Positions 9,246 to 21,835 are shown, numbered from the stretch's first letter. The stretch is 64,000 nucleotides of DNA from Desulfopila inferna (GCF_016919005.1 NZ_JAFFQE010000008.1:186001-250000); one strand, 5' to 3'. The notes: generated by a model not told the origin, from the sequence alone. Numbers and translations are program-made.

Positions 9246-9764
9246 TTGCGCCAGGGGGAACAATTTGCCTTGAAACCAGGCGACATTGATCCATCAAAAG
9301 GCTGTCTAACAATCAGTAGAGCAATGACGCTTGGCCTAGATGGGCAGCGGATTGAAGGAAAGACGAAAAATAGATTTAGCCGCAGGGAGATCCAACTGTT
9401 ACCCGCTATGAAATCTGTCTTAGAGACGCAGTTGGCAATATGCAAGCAATTAAAGGCCGAGTACCTATTCTGCACAGAAAATGGATGCCGAATTAATCAT
9501 GCGGATTTAAGCACTAGAGTATGGCAACCTCCACTGATAGCGGCCGGTATCTCCTATAGGCCAATGGTGCAAACTCGTCATAGCTTTGCCACAACGGCAT
9601 TAAGCCTTGGCGAAAATCCGTTATGGATCGCTCATGTTATGGGCCACCGGGACACCGATATGATTGTAAGGGTATACGCGAAGTTAATCAAAATTGCGGT
9701 TAACAATAGAGATGGAGGCGAATTGAGCAACCTCCATTCAACCATGATTGGTAACTGTGGTTAG
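9246..9764 (+). CDS. Truncated tyrosine recombinase (phage-type integrase catalytic domain)
   Basis: The frame encodes an integrase catalytic domain: first catalytic Arg in GLRQGEQFAL, second Arg/His box in QTRHSFATTA, third His in AHVMGHRDT and the nucleophile Tyr in RVYAKLI. It is open upstream to about 9138 (reading EQQRIITALPRHWKPYFQF before the TTG at 9246), so the true start is uncertain. The core-binding N-terminal domain is absent, so the protein is probably inactive. Its 3' end lies about 100 bp from the 3' end of tRNA-Phe, the classic arrangement of an element integrated in a tRNA gene. Confidence 0.75.
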   Translation: MRQGEQFALKPGDIDPSKGCLTISRAMTLGLDGQRIEGKTKNRFSRREIQLLPAMKSVLETQLAICKQLKAEYLFCTENGCRINHADLSTRVWQPPLIAAGISYRPMVQTRHSFATTALSLGENPLWIAHVMGHRDTDMIVRVYAKLIKIAVNNRDGGELSNLHSTMIGNCG

Positions 9765-9815
9765 CTGTGGGGAGATGCTGATTTGGCAAAAATTTGGCAA
9801 AACCTGCTAAAACGA

Positions 9816-9851
9816 AAAAAGCACTTATGACTATTAAAGCCATAAGTGCTT
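9816..9851 (-). terminator. Rho-independent terminator of tRNA-Phe
   Basis: On the minus strand an 11-bp stem AAGCACTTATG/CATAAGTGCTT with an 11-base loop is followed by a run of Ts, ten bases after the tRNA-Phe CCA end. Confidence 0.8.
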
Positions 9852-9860
9852 GAAATCTAT

Positions 9861-9936
<76 letters not shown>

Positions 9937-10011
9937 ACCTCATTTGAAGTCGCTTTTTTACACAAGATATGGCATCATGTCAATATCTTTATCAGGGTAT
10001 CTTCCTCTTTT

Positions 10012-10794
10012 TTATTCATCTTTATCAAGAGAAATACCGCCCAGATCAAGATCAAAATCGAGATCGGCATCCATATCCATCTCGCCATGTTCCTTTTTGG
10101 TCGGTGGTGCCGGGACTTCCTCGGCTTCTGAAAGCCCCAAATCATCGAAAGACAGGTTTTCGAGGCCGTCACTTTCTGTTTGATCCGCATCTTCGCTTGA
10201 AGTCAGACTGAATTCATCGTCATCGAGCTCGCCTATGTCGAGATCGAGACTGAAGTCATCAAAGTCATCGCCACCACTGTGATTGCCCGGATTTTTTCTC
10301 TGTTTCCCTACATCCTTTGTGGAAGGAGCAGACAAATCAGAAATGTCGTTCAGTTCATCCGGAAGATCCATGGAGAGAGTATTATGCCCTCCTATATCAG
10401 GTTCCTCTTCTGCGAAGGCATCCTCAAACTGGCCGAGGTCTATACCCTCATCATCGCTGTCGTCATCGCCGAGGGCAATTTCGAAGTTTTCCTCTTCAGC
10501 TAAATCGTCAAAATCCAGTCCGCCGTTAAAGGCAATTTCATTATCTTCATCTTCTTCAACGAGAACATTGAGGTCGGGATCTACCACATCGTATTCGTCC
10601 TCTGCATCAAAAGAAATCCCGGATCGCTCTGTTTGGGCGCGGCCTCCGCCTTTCTGAAACTTTAGAAAAGAGGGAGGCTTGACGTTATACGTAGTGCCCT
10701 CCAGATCAGATGCGAACTTCGTGATATCTTTACTGCATTTCAGGCAGGCTTCTACATGGTCAAACGAGATAAACCCGCATTTAGGACAACGCAT
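10012..10794 (-). CDS. Zinc-ribbon protein with long acidic low-complexity tail, unknown function
   Basis: The 260-residue protein starts MRCPKCGFISFDHVEACLKC, a four-cysteine zinc ribbon, and continues as a strongly acidic Asp/Glu-rich stretch without predicted membrane segments or signal peptide. Repeats of the type DFDDFSLDLDIGELDDDEF dominate residues 90-260. The ATG has AAGGAAT seven bases upstream. It is followed by tRNA-Phe and preceded by nadC on the same strand. Such ribbons often mediate protein or nucleic acid contacts. I do not recognise a named family and assign no function. Confidence 0.75.
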   Translation of the reverse strand: MRCPKCGFISFDHVEACLKCSKDITKFASDLEGTTYNVKPPSFLKFQKGGGRAQTERSGISFDAEDEYDVVDPDLNVLVEEDEDNEIAFNGGLDFDDLAEEENFEIALGDDDSDDEGIDLGQFEDAFAEEEPDIGGHNTLSMDLPDELNDISDLSAPSTKDVGKQRKNPGNHSGGDDFDDFSLDLDIGELDDDEFSLTSSEDADQTESDGLENLSFDDLGLSEAEEVPAPPTKKEHGEMDMDADLDFDLDLGGISLDKDE

Positions 10795-10836
10795 AGAGTT
10801 ATTCCTTCAAAAAGATCGATATTTGTAAATTGTCCG

Positions 10837-10903
10837 CGGAAATGATTCCGCATGCTACCAACCCGGCAAAGCCGGGTTCTTTACAAGTACCCCGAGGGGT
10901 AAC
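10837..10903. repeat. Cluster of three short hairpins 3' of nadC
   Basis: Three inverted repeats lie in tandem: GCGGAA/TTCCGC, AACCCGGC/GCCGGGTT and TACCCC/GGGGTA. None has a convincing T-run on the minus strand, so they may act as RNA-processing or weak termination signals after nadC. Confidence 0.4.
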
Positions 10904-10995
10904 TAATACTGCAAGTATGGCACATTTCTCCTTCATTAATCAAGCTAATTCTACCACCAAGAAGACTGCCTATGCAATGCTCCTGCCATCATCGG

Positions 10996-11832
10996 CTACA
11001 ATAACCAATCCATACCGATGTCGCAGGCCGGAGCCGAATGGGTCAAGGCGCCGACGGAAATGATATCAACACCTGTTTTCGCTATATTTTCAATGTGTTC
11101 AAGGTTGACTCCCCCAGAGGCCTCAACCAGGGCTCTGCCGTTAACAATGCTTACCGCAGCGGCCATGGCGGTTACATCCATGTTGTCCAACATAATAATA
11201 TCGACACCGCACTGCAAACATTCCTCGACCTGCTCCAATGTATCGGTTTCAACCTCGATACGGATCGTATGAGGAACCTGTTGCCGAACCTTCGCCACGG
11301 CAGTCGAGATCGAGCCGCAGGCAGCAATATGGTTGTCCTTGATAAGAACCCCGTCAGTTAAATTATAACGGTGATTAAAGCCGCCCCCGACCCTGACTGC
11401 ATACTTTTCGAACATTCTCAGGCCGGGAGTGGTTTTTCTGGTATCGGTAACACGAACCGGATATCCTTTTACCCTGTCGACAAATTCCCTGGTAAGTGTC
11501 GCTATTCCGCACATTCTCTGCAGCAGGTTGAGGGCAAGACGCTCAGCCTTGAGCATATCGACGACCGGACCTTCCACAGTGAGAATGACATCACCCGGCT
11601 GCACCAGGGTGCCGTCCTCGACACCATTGCTCATCAGAATGTCCGAATTCTGGATCCGAAAAACTTCAGCTGCGACAGTGGAAACACCTGCTGTTATAAA
11701 AAACTGTCGTGCCACCAGGTTTGCCCTGCCTTTATCCTCAGGGGAGAATATCGACTCACTGGTAAGATCGCCCCTGCCGACATCCTCCCGAAGAAAGGAG
11801 CAAATGGATTCCCGTATGCTATTTTTATCCAT
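10996..11832 (-). CDS. nadC: Nicotinate-nucleotide pyrophosphorylase (quinolinate phosphoribosyltransferase)
   Basis: A 278-residue QPRTase of normal length. It converts quinolinate and PRPP to nicotinate mononucleotide in de novo NAD synthesis. Signature segments are present: LREDVGRGDLTSE near the N-terminus, RKTTPGLRMFEKYAVRVGGG with PRPP/quinolinate-binding residues, HRYNLTDGVLIKDNH, and the C-terminal barrel segments IEVETDT, IMLDNM and VEASGG. nadA and nadB are not in this window. It lies about 150 bp downstream of valS on the same strand, and no strong promoter or terminator is visible between them. Confidence 0.96.
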   Translation of the reverse strand: MDKNSIRESICSFLREDVGRGDLTSESIFSPEDKGRANLVARQFFITAGVSTVAAEVFRIQNSDILMSNGVEDGTLVQPGDVILTVEGPVVDMLKAERLALNLLQRMCGIATLTREFVDRVKGYPVRVTDTRKTTPGLRMFEKYAVRVGGGFNHRYNLTDGVLIKDNHIAACGSISTAVAKVRQQVPHTIRIEVETDTLEQVEECLQCGVDIIMLDNMDVTAMAAAVSIVNGRALVEASGGVNLEHIENIAKTGVDIISVGALTHSAPACDIGMDWLL

Positions 11833-11986
11833 AAATGTTTAGTACCTTACAGATTTTTCTTTGTTTTTTTTGCAAAAAAAAATAATCTGCCTAAAGGTTC
11901 TTATACCCCTCAAGCGGGTACTGTAAAGAGTCCAGTTCAGCTGGGCTGGTTGGTTGTATCCGTATCCCTTTCGATGGCGTGGATCA

Positions 11987-14653
<2,667 letters not shown>

Positions 14654-14981
14654 AATCAGAAAATGATGAATGTTGTAAAATTTTCCTGCCTTGAAGTAAC
14701 ACCATATCAAATAGACTCACTGCGGCAGTGTCGTTTTCCTATTAAATCGTTTTAATTTCCAGATCTTTCCTCGCTGCGGGTTTTTAGCAGGTGCTTGATG
14801 AACGAATAAGAAACACTTATCTGCTCTGCTGCACCTTCAGAAATTGCGGGAAAGAAACTGTAGACAGTAACTTTGAAGCTTTCGAAATTCAATCTTTTTA
14901 TGTTGTCTCGTCATCTAATCCAGCTGAACTGGATTTTCCACAACCCGGAAACCAACAGAGCCATGAGTCGGATATTGGCTT

Positions 14982-16076
14982 TTATCGCACCGTCCACGGT
15001 TTGGGCATAAAGAGGTGTTCATAGAGTTCCAGCGCGTATCTGTCCGTCATTCCGGCAATGAAATCACACACTCTCCTGTTTGCTGTTTTATCATCAGGCC
15101 ATTCATCCCTTTTCACAACCTTCTTCCAACTGTTTCCCCGTCGTTTGACCAGGCCGTTATCAAAACAATAGCGGTAGAGTTCACGAATTATACGTTGAGC
15201 TTTTTCAAATTCATTATGAACTCGATGATACCTGTAGACATTTTCATAGAGGAAAGTGCGCAGATTAGTGATAGCCTCGAGCATTTCCTCACTGACATGC
15301 AGCTTGCCGTCATCGATGGTCAGGGTTTCAACAATGAGGTCCCGGACCATTGCCGATATCCTCTGCGAATGCTTTTCACCGATTACCCGGCTTATATTGG
15401 TCGGCAAACTCGAGGATTTGAGAATCCCGGCCCGCAATGCATCATCCATATCATGGTTGACGTAGGCGATGATATCGGCAAGCCTGACAACCTGCCCCTC
15501 CAGGGTCAAAGCCAGCTCAGAAGCTCCGTTTGGCAATATGTCGTTTCGCCCTTTTGAGTGACGCACTATACCGTTGCGCACTTCAAAGGTGAGATTGAGC
15601 CCTGCTCCATCGTTTTCCAGAAAATCAACCACTCTCAAGCTATGAACATAGTGCCTGAATCCCCCTGGATGCAGCTCGTTTAAAGTCGCCTCACCCGCAT
15701 GACCGAATGGGGTATGACCGAGATCATGGGCCAGGGCAATGGCCTCGGTCAGGGCTTCATTGAGGCACAACGCAAAAGCAATGGTTCTGGCGATTTGCGA
15801 AACCTCAAGCACATGCGTAAGCCTGGTGCGATAATGATCACCCGTGGGCGCCAGAAAGACCTGGGTCTTATGCTTTAACCTACGGAAAGTCTTGGAGTGC
15901 GTTATCCTGTCTCTGTCTCTTTGGAAAGGCAAGCGCAGATCACCGGCGGGATTCTTTTCGGGATGCAGCCGTCCTCTCGTATTTTTATTCAGGGTTGCAT
16001 GTCGGGATAAAATATGCGCTTCTCGCTCTTCGAGCTGTTTTTTAATAGATTTACCGACTATAGGTGTAAAACCCAT
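14982..16076 (-). CDS. Deoxyguanosinetriphosphate triphosphohydrolase-like protein (HD domain)
   Basis: A 364-residue dGTPase-like HD hydrolase. Key motifs are RLKHKTQVF, the first metal His in TRLTHVLEVSQIAR, the HD pair in ALAHDLGHTPFGHAGE, and a late His/Asp region in IAYVNHDMDDA. Family members split dNTPs to the nucleoside and triphosphate. The short bacterial type, which this resembles, is less specific than E. coli Dgt (about 500 residues). It is upstream of valS on the same strand with about 330 bp between, so co-transcription is uncertain. Confidence 0.92.
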   Translation of the reverse strand: MGFTPIVGKSIKKQLEEREAHILSRHATLNKNTRGRLHPEKNPAGDLRLPFQRDRDRITHSKTFRRLKHKTQVFLAPTGDHYRTRLTHVLEVSQIARTIAFALCLNEALTEAIALAHDLGHTPFGHAGEATLNELHPGGFRHYVHSLRVVDFLENDGAGLNLTFEVRNGIVRHSKGRNDILPNGASELALTLEGQVVRLADIIAYVNHDMDDALRAGILKSSSLPTNISRVIGEKHSQRISAMVRDLIVETLTIDDGKLHVSEEMLEAITNLRTFLYENVYRYHRVHNEFEKAQRIIRELYRYCFDNGLVKRRGNSWKKVVKRDEWPDDKTANRRVCDFIAGMTDRYALELYEHLFMPKPWTVR

Positions 16077-16459
16077 CTTTTCCTCTCAAGTTCAAGCATA
16101 TCAACGGACTGGGAGCGTGCCTGAAATAAGTATTCCCCGGAATATCCGGAATCGTCTTTTTGTTCTTTGCAAAAACAACTTTCTGAGATATGCATCAACT
16201 CAGCCAACCGAATATATTTGTCATTACATATCTCCCCTCCAAATGCAAGAAAATAAAGGCATAACAATAAGATAATAGATTGTTACGTATTCTGTTCGGC
16301 TTTTCATACAACATCTTGTATAGTGCTTCTTGATCTTTAGAAAAACCATCATAATGAGAGCTTAGGGGAAAATTTGAGGGAATACTCTCCGTTTTGCTGT
16401 ACATTAGATATCCAGTAATAATATCAGACAGATTTGAAAACGGATTGGTAGAAAATACA
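16077..16459. other. Intergenic region between divergent dgt-like gene and unknown membrane gene
   Basis: AT-rich spacer that should hold promoters for both directions. A minus-strand frame covers 16195-16479 but lacks family similarity and overlaps the opposite gene's start, so I leave it uncalled. No clear operator palindrome is seen. Confidence 0.4.
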
Positions 16460-16885
16460 ATGACGAATATCTCTGACATTTCTGATCCGGGAGATCAAGA
16501 CAGCAGCCCATCATTCACGTGTAAAATAATTCCCGACAGTGACGAACTGCCCGGTTCAAGCAAGCAATGGACCAGGGCAAAACGATGCACGTTGCGTGTT
16601 CTTGATGATCGCTTGATTTATAACGATACGTATACCTCCTATGCCGAGATGGAGAAGGCGGAGATACATATCTATCAATCAGCGCTTTTCTTTGAATACG
16701 GAATCCTTTCAATCAAGGCAGGCGGGAAAACCAACCACTTCGGTATTAAATATTCCGATTACTGGAAAGGCGAGCTGCCCTTTCCCCTGGAAAGAATCCA
16801 TGAGGAAACACCTTACATTTTCCTGCGCAGGACATTAATTGTTGCAATAATAGCCTACATTCTTTGGGAAATTATACAAAGATGA
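16460..16885 (+). CDS. Unknown protein with C-terminal membrane helix
   Basis: The 141-residue product, from the ATG at 16460, has a polar N-terminus and a beta-rich middle (RCTLRVLDDRLIY, ALFFEYGILSIKAGGK) that could be a small PH-like sandwich. One hydrophobic helix lies near the C-terminus, at TLIVAIIAYILWEII. The frame opens earlier at 16394, but the extra 22 residues look non-coding. It is followed 36 bp later by another small membrane protein on the same strand, and the two may be co-transcribed. I do not recognise a family. Confidence 0.6.
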   Translation: MTNISDISDPGDQDSSPSFTCKIIPDSDELPGSSKQWTRAKRCTLRVLDDRLIYNDTYTSYAEMEKAEIHIYQSALFFEYGILSIKAGGKTNHFGIKYSDYWKGELPFPLERIHEETPYIFLRRTLIVAIIAYILWEIIQR

Positions 16886-16921
16886 AGATGCCTCCCCAGC
16901 CCCCCGGACAGAGGTTCTGTT

Positions 16922-17176
16922 ATGTTTGACTTTGATAAATACTGGTCCCTGGTTCTGCAATTTTTATCCAATAATATTTTCGTGGCCATCGGCATTGCCA
17001 TTGTTCTTCTGATTTTCTTCTGTAAAAAACCTGCAGAAGCGGTAAAATTCCTGGGATTCTGCGTCCTTCTCGTAACGGTGCTCTACGTTATGTCGTTGCT
17101 TTCGGAGTCCGGCAGCCAGGGTGTTTTTCAGAAGAAGGGAATGACAACAAAATCAGAAACGGAGCTCATGAAATAG
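16922..17176 (+). CDS. Small membrane protein, unknown function
   Basis: The 84-residue product has two hydrophobic segments (about 18-35 and 43-61) and a polar C-terminus. The ATG has AGAGG nine bases upstream. It lies just downstream of the other small membrane-anchored unknown gene. No family recognised. Confidence 0.6.
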   Translation: MFDFDKYWSLVLQFLSNNIFVAIGIAIVLLIFFCKKPAEAVKFLGFCVLLVTVLYVMSLLSESGSQGVFQKKGMTTKSETELMK

Positions 17177-17200
17177 GTCTTCGTCGAAGAACTTCAGCGG

Positions 17201-17278
17201 GGCGGATGAGTGTAAAATGAGAGTAAGTAATACGCTGTTTGCAGAAAATATTGCCGCCAGAGTAGGCGGATGAGTGTA
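17201..17278 (+). repeat. Direct repeat of a 14-mer, 64 bp apart
   Basis: GGCGGATGAGTGTA occurs at 17201-17214 and again at 17265-17278, in the spacer between the small membrane gene and the 3' end of glyQ. No gene or hairpin explains it. Confidence 0.5.
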
Positions 17279-17400
17279 TTTTGCACCCCTAGCGGAGTCC
17301 GCCGCTTATTCAATGATTAATGGCACCGCGATAAGCGCAGACTTCGAGAAACCGGCCTCCCGCGCTGGCCAACAGTTGACCAGGGAGGTTCAGGTTCTTT

Positions 17401-18270
17401 TTATTTCTTCATCAATGGATGTCCCATTTCCTGGCGCTGCGCGACATACCTCTCAGCTACTTTTCGGGCGATATTTCTGATCCTGCCGATATAACGTGTC
17501 CGCTCCGCAACGCTGATAGCCTTGCGAGCGTCAAGCAGATTGAAGGTGTGGGAGCATTTAAGGCAATAATCGTATGCAGGTAAAACCAGACCCTTTTCCA
17601 CTATTCGCAGCCCCTCTTCCTCATATGCTTCAAAGAATTGAATAAGTTTTTCTACATTCGCTTCTTCGAAATTAAATGTGGAAAATTCAACCTCCGCCTG
17701 ATGAAAAATCTGGCCATAGCTGATTTCATCATTCCAGGCTATATCGTAGACACTCTCGACACCTTGGAGATACATGGCAATTCTTTCGAGGCCATAGGTA
17801 ATTTCAACAGTCACCGGATGAAGTTCTATCGAACCGGCCTGCTGGAAATAGGTAAACTGGGTTATTTCCATACCATCGAGCCACACTTCCCAACCCAGTC
17901 CCGATGCTCCCAGGGTCGGTGACTCCCAGTCATCTTCAACAAAGCGAATATCATGTTCCAGCAGGTTCAAACCAAACTGTTTCAAACTACCCAGATACAG
18001 CTCCTGGATATCCAAGGGAGACGGCTTGATAACAACCTGGTATTGATAATAATGCTGAAGCCTGTTTGGGTTCTCGCCGTATCTGCCGTCGGTGGGGCGG
18101 CGCGAAGGCTGCGGATATGCCGAGCGCCACGGCTCCGGACCAAGTGCCTTGAGTACGGTGGCGGGATGAAAGGTGCCGGCTCCAACCTCCATGTCATACG
18201 GCTGCTGAATGACACATCCATGTTTGGCCCAATAGGTGCCGAGTTCAAATATAATATCTTGAAAATTCAT
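17401..18270 (-). CDS. glyQ: Glycine--tRNA ligase alpha subunit
   Basis: The 289-residue protein matches the alpha chain of bacterial heterotetrameric glycyl-tRNA synthetase, with the conserved [19 protein letters not shown] start, [36 protein letters not shown] and [12 protein letters not shown] segments. It charges tRNA-Gly together with the beta chain GlyS. In many genomes glyS follows glyQ directly. Here the next minus-strand coding gene downstream is absent and a plus-strand gene ends 224 bp away, so glyS must be encoded elsewhere. Confidence 0.96.
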   Translation of the reverse strand: MNFQDIIFELGTYWAKHGCVIQQPYDMEVGAGTFHPATVLKALGPEPWRSAYPQPSRRPTDGRYGENPNRLQHYYQYQVVIKPSPLDIQELYLGSLKQFGLNLLEHDIRFVEDDWESPTLGASGLGWEVWLDGMEITQFTYFQQAGSIELHPVTVEITYGLERIAMYLQGVESVYDIAWNDEISYGQIFHQAEVEFSTFNFEEANVEKLIQFFEAYEEEGLRIVEKGLVLPAYDYCLKCSHTFNLLDARKAISVAERTRYIGRIRNIARKVAERYVAQRQEMGHPLMKK

Positions 18271-18498
18271 CCGTTAACCCCATGTTATCAGTAAAGCCTT
18301 TTTTCAAAGCCGGTTCGAAAATACGAAAAGACAATCATAAACATTAGCAGAACTAGATGGAACTAATCAAGCACAATCTTGACAATTACCGCCGGGGTTA
18401 GCATTATATGTTCCGAACAATGAGTAATAAATGGTTGTGCTTTTGATTATTTCACTCCACGAAACATCAATGCAGACAGAACCCGACTTGGAATGTAA

Positions 18499-18921
18499 AT
18501 GATTGCCCTGAATGACCTCAATAAGATACGTAATCTCCTCGCAGAAGCCAAGGTAATAGCAATTGTCGGTCTTTCGCCCAAGGAAGAGCGACCCAGCAAC
18601 ATGGTGGCACGCTACCTTATTGATGCCGGCTATACCATCCTTCCGGTAAACCCCGGGCATGACCGGATCCTGGGGCTACCCTGCTTTCCTTCTCTTCTCT
18701 CTATCGAAGACAATGTTGACATCGTCGATATATTTCGCAAATCTGAAGATGTTGGACCTATTGTGCAGCAGGCTATCCAAATCGACTGTAAGGTTATCTG
18801 GATGCAGCTGGGAATCAGCAACCATGCTGCTGCCGAGATAGCCTGGCAACACGGCAAAGAGGTCGTCATGGATCGCTGCATCAAGGTTGATCACGCCAAT
18901 CTGCTTGCCCCAAAACACTAA
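18499..18921 (+). CDS. CoA-binding domain protein (YccU-like)
   Basis: A 140-residue single-domain Rossmann-fold protein with the CoA-binding signature: IAIVGLSPKEERPSNMVARY, LPVNPGH, then VDIVDIFRKSEDV and IWMQLGI, ending in VVMDRCIKVDHANL. Members are like the N-terminal CoA-binding domain of succinyl-CoA synthetase alpha. The physiological role of the stand-alone form is poorly known. It ends 19 bp before uvrA on the same strand. Confidence 0.9.
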   Translation: MIALNDLNKIRNLLAEAKVIAIVGLSPKEERPSNMVARYLIDAGYTILPVNPGHDRILGLPCFPSLLSIEDNVDIVDIFRKSEDVGPIVQQAIQIDCKVIWMQLGISNHAAAEIAWQHGKEVVMDRCIKVDHANLLAPKH

Positions 18922-18940
18922 TTTTTTCGTTCTTCAGATA

Positions 18941-21790
18941 ATGGAACCGCAAACATTAAGTATCCGCGGAGCGCGGATGCATAACCTGAAAAATATAGAT
19001 GTCGACCTGCCCAGAAACCGCCTGATCGTCTTCACCGGCCTGTCCGGTTCAGGAAAATCAACCCTTGCCTTTGATACACTCTATGCAGAGGGGCAGAGAA
19101 GATATGTTGAGTCACTCTCCACTTATGCCAGACAGTTTCTCGGCCAGATGGATAAGCCGGATGTAGATTCACTGGAAGGTCTTTCTCCTGCTGTTTCCAT
19201 CGAGCAGAAGACCACCAGTAAAAATCCGCGCTCCACTGTGGGGACGGTAACCGAAATCTATGATCATTTCCGTCTGCTTTTTGCCCGCTGCGGGCATCCG
19301 ACCTGTCCGGAATGCGGCGAGGAGATTCGATCTCAGTCAATAGAGGATATGGTTAACACGATCATGTCCTATTCGGAAGGCACGAAAATCCTCCTTCTTG
19401 CACCGATGGTATCTGATCGTAAGGGCCGGCACGAACAGCTTCTGGCCCGAATCCGCAAAGAGGGTTTTGTGCGGATCCGCATAAACGGCGATGTCATGCA
19501 CGCCGATGATGTCGATCAGCTGGGCAAAAACAAGCGCCACACCATAGAAATCGTAATCGACCGCCTGGTGGTCAAACCATCCATTCGCCGCCGGCTGAGT
19601 GATTCTATCGCCACGGCGGTTTCACTTACCGAAGGTTTTCTCCTTGTTGCCTTTACCGATACGGAAAAAGAACAGCTTTTCAGTGAACACGCCGCCTGTC
19701 ATAAATGCGGAATCTCCATGCCTAAGCTGACGACTCAGCTTTTTTCCTTCAACAATCCCCAGGGCGCCTGTGCAGAATGCGGCGGGTTGGGGGTCAAGCA
19801 GTTTCTATCGCCTGCCCTGGTCGTCCCCGACACCGATAAAAGCATCCTCGACGGAGCCATTGCACCATGGGGCTGGCGCAATGAATCGACCTATACCGGT
19901 CAGATGCTGGCGGCGGTGGCACAACACTATAATTTTTCCCTAAAAACCCCATTTAAAAAACTTACCGCCAAACAGCAGGATATCTTGCTCTACGGTTCCG
20001 GTAATGAAGAGATTCACTTTCACTACCAGAAAGGCAGCAGGATAATGACCTCGGAGCGCACTTTCGAAGGTGTCATTCCGCAGCTGGACAGAAGGTTTCA
20101 TGAAACCCAGTCTCCCATGATACGGGATGAACTCACCAAGTTCATGAATGAACAGACCTGCCCCTCCTGCAAAGGCTCCCGTCTCAAAGATGAAGCCCTG
20201 GCCGTGAAAATCGGTAAATGGAATATTTATGAATTAACTCAGCTCTCCATCAAAATGCTGTTTAGTGAAATTCCGACTCTCCCCTTTAGTGAGGTTGAAA
20301 GAAAAATCGGTGAGCCCATTCTCAAGGAAATTGTAGACAGATTATCGTTTTTGGAGGACGTCGGCTTAGGATACCTCTCTCTGGATCGGCGTTCGGGTAC
20401 CCTTTCCGGTGGAGAGGCTCAAAGAATCAGACTGGCCTCGCAGATTGGCTCTCGGCTTGCCGGCGTTCTCTATATCCTGGATGAACCGAGTATCGGTCTG
20501 CATCAGAGGGATAATCAGAAACTCATCAATACGCTGCTGGAATTGCGCGATCTGGGAAACACCGTCATCGTGGTCGAACACGATACGGATACAATCCTGG
20601 CCGCCGACCATGTTCTGGATATGGGGCCCGGCGCCGGTGTGCATGGCGGCGACATCGTCTATAATGGCAAAATCCAGGGACTGCTTGAGAGTGAAACCTC
20701 GATAACCGGTGCCTATCTCTCCGGCCGGCAAGCCATCACCATCCCCTCAAAGAGGAAGACCGTCAGGAAGGGGAAAAAATTCAACCTTGATATCAAGAAT
20801 GCCACCGCGAATAACCTGCAAAACGTGAATCTATCCATCCCGCTGGGTGTATTCACTTGCGTTACCGGCGTTTCGGGTTCAGGAAAAAGTTCACTGGTAC
20901 TTGAAACTCTGTATAACCTTGCCAGGGAGGGTTTTCGACAGAAGCGTTCTTCTATCGAAATTGATGGAACCTCACTCACTGGGCTGGCGGCGATAGACAA
21001 AATTATAGATATCGACCAGAGTCCTATCGGCAGAACTCCCCGCTCGAATCCCGCTACCTATACAGGAGTATTTACGCCAATTCGGGACCTGTTTACCCGT
21101 CTACCTGAATCCAGAGCCCGCGGATATAAACCCGGCAGGTTCAGCTTCAATCTCAAGGGTGGCCGCTGCGAAGCCTGTGAAGGTGAGGGTTTACTCAAGA
21201 TCGCCATGCATTTTCTGCCCGATATTTATGTGGTCTGTGATACCTGCAACGGCAAGAGATATAACCAGGAAACCCTGGAGATCCGTTACCGTGAAAAGAA
21301 TATTCATGAAATACTCTCCATGACGGTTGAAGAAGCACTCCATTTTTTTGAAAATATTCCCCCTGTAAAAAATAAGCTGCAGACACTGTATGATGTGGGG
21401 TTATCCTATATCACCTTAGGGCAATCCTCAGTAACTCTCTCCGGTGGTGAAGCCCAGCGGGTCAAGCTTGCCCGCGAATTATCCACGCGCAGTACGGGGC
21501 AGTCTCTTTATATCCTCGATGAGCCGACCACAGGACTTCATCCGGCAGATATTCAGCATCTCCTGCGGGTGCTCGACCGGCTGGTTTCCCGGGGCAACAG
21601 CGTCGTGGTCATCGAACATAACCTTGATGTTATAAAAACGGCAGACTGGATAATCGACATCGGCCCGGAAGGGGGAGACGGCGGTGGGAAAGTGGTGGCC
21701 AAGGGCACACCGGAACAGGTTTGCGATGTTGCATCATCGTTTACCGGACAATATCTGCATAAAATATTGTCCGCTGACCATAAGAATTAG
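18941..21790 (+). CDS. uvrA: Excinuclease ABC subunit A
   Basis: The 949-residue UvrA recognises DNA damage and loads UvrB in nucleotide excision repair. Two ABC ATPase modules are evident: Walker A GLSGSGKSTLAFDT and GVSGSGKSSL, signatures LSGGEAQRIRLA and LSGGEAQRVKLA, and Walker B LYILDEPS/LYILDEPT. The zinc modules include the pair CHKCG ... CAECGG and CEACEGEG ... CDTCNGKR. The frame opens at 18887, but the ATG at 18941 begins the conserved MEPQTLSIRGARMHNLKNI. It follows the CoA-binding protein gene closely. Confidence 0.97.
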   Translation: MEPQTLSIRGARMHNLKNIDVDLPRNRLIVFTGLSGSGKSTLAFDTLYAEGQRRYVESLSTYARQFLGQMDKPDVDSLEGLSPAVSIEQKTTSKNPRSTVGTVTEIYDHFRLLFARCGHPTCPECGEEIRSQSIEDMVNTIMSYSEGTKILLLAPMVSDRKGRHEQLLARIRKEGFVRIRINGDVMHADDVDQLGKNKRHTIEIVIDRLVVKPSIRRRLSDSIATAVSLTEGFLLVAFTDTEKEQLFSEHAACHKCGISMPKLTTQLFSFNNPQGACAECGGLGVKQFLSPALVVPDTDKSILDGAIAPWGWRNESTYTGQMLAAVAQHYNFSLKTPFKKLTAKQQDILLYGSGNEEIHFHYQKGSRIMTSERTFEGVIPQLDRRFHETQSPMIRDELTKFMNEQTCPSCKGSRLKDEALAVKIGKWNIYELTQLSIKMLFSEIPTLPFSEVERKIGEPILKEIVDRLSFLEDVGLGYLSLDRRSGTLSGGEAQRIRLASQIGSRLAGVLYILDEPSIGLHQRDNQKLINTLLELRDLGNTVIVVEHDTDTILAADHVLDMGPGAGVHGGDIVYNGKIQGLLESETSITGAYLSGRQAITIPSKRKTVRKGKKFNLDIKNATANNLQNVNLSIPLGVFTCVTGVSGSGKSSLVLETLYNLAREGFRQKRSSIEIDGTSLTGLAAIDKIIDIDQSPIGRTPRSNPATYTGVFTPIRDLFTRLPESRARGYKPGRFSFNLKGGRCEACEGEGLLKIAMHFLPDIYVVCDTCNGKRYNQETLEIRYREKNIHEILSMTVEEALHFFENIPPVKNKLQTLYDVGLSYITLGQSSVTLSGGEAQRVKLARELSTRSTGQSLYILDEPTTGLHPADIQHLLRVLDRLVSRGNSVVVIEHNLDVIKTADWIIDIGPEGGDGGGKVVAKGTPEQVCDVASSFTGQYLHKILSADHKN

Positions 21791-21835
21791 AATACTGAAC
21801 CGCAAAAATGAATGTGCTCATCGCTTATCATGTGA

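Noticed and set aside
9246-9764. Integron integrase
   Set aside because: This integrase has the QTRHSFATTA and RVYAKLI boxes of phage/island integrases and sits by tRNA-Phe, 37 kb from the array. No IntI-specific patch was recognised.
10283-10657. Serine-rich plus-strand frame
   Set aside because: Arises from the reverse complement of the acidic zinc-ribbon gene, whose Asp/Glu codons give Ser/Ser-like codons on the other strand.
16195-16479. 94-residue minus-strand frame upstream of the dgt-like gene
   Set aside because: No family match, overlaps the start of the opposite membrane gene, no good ribosome site.
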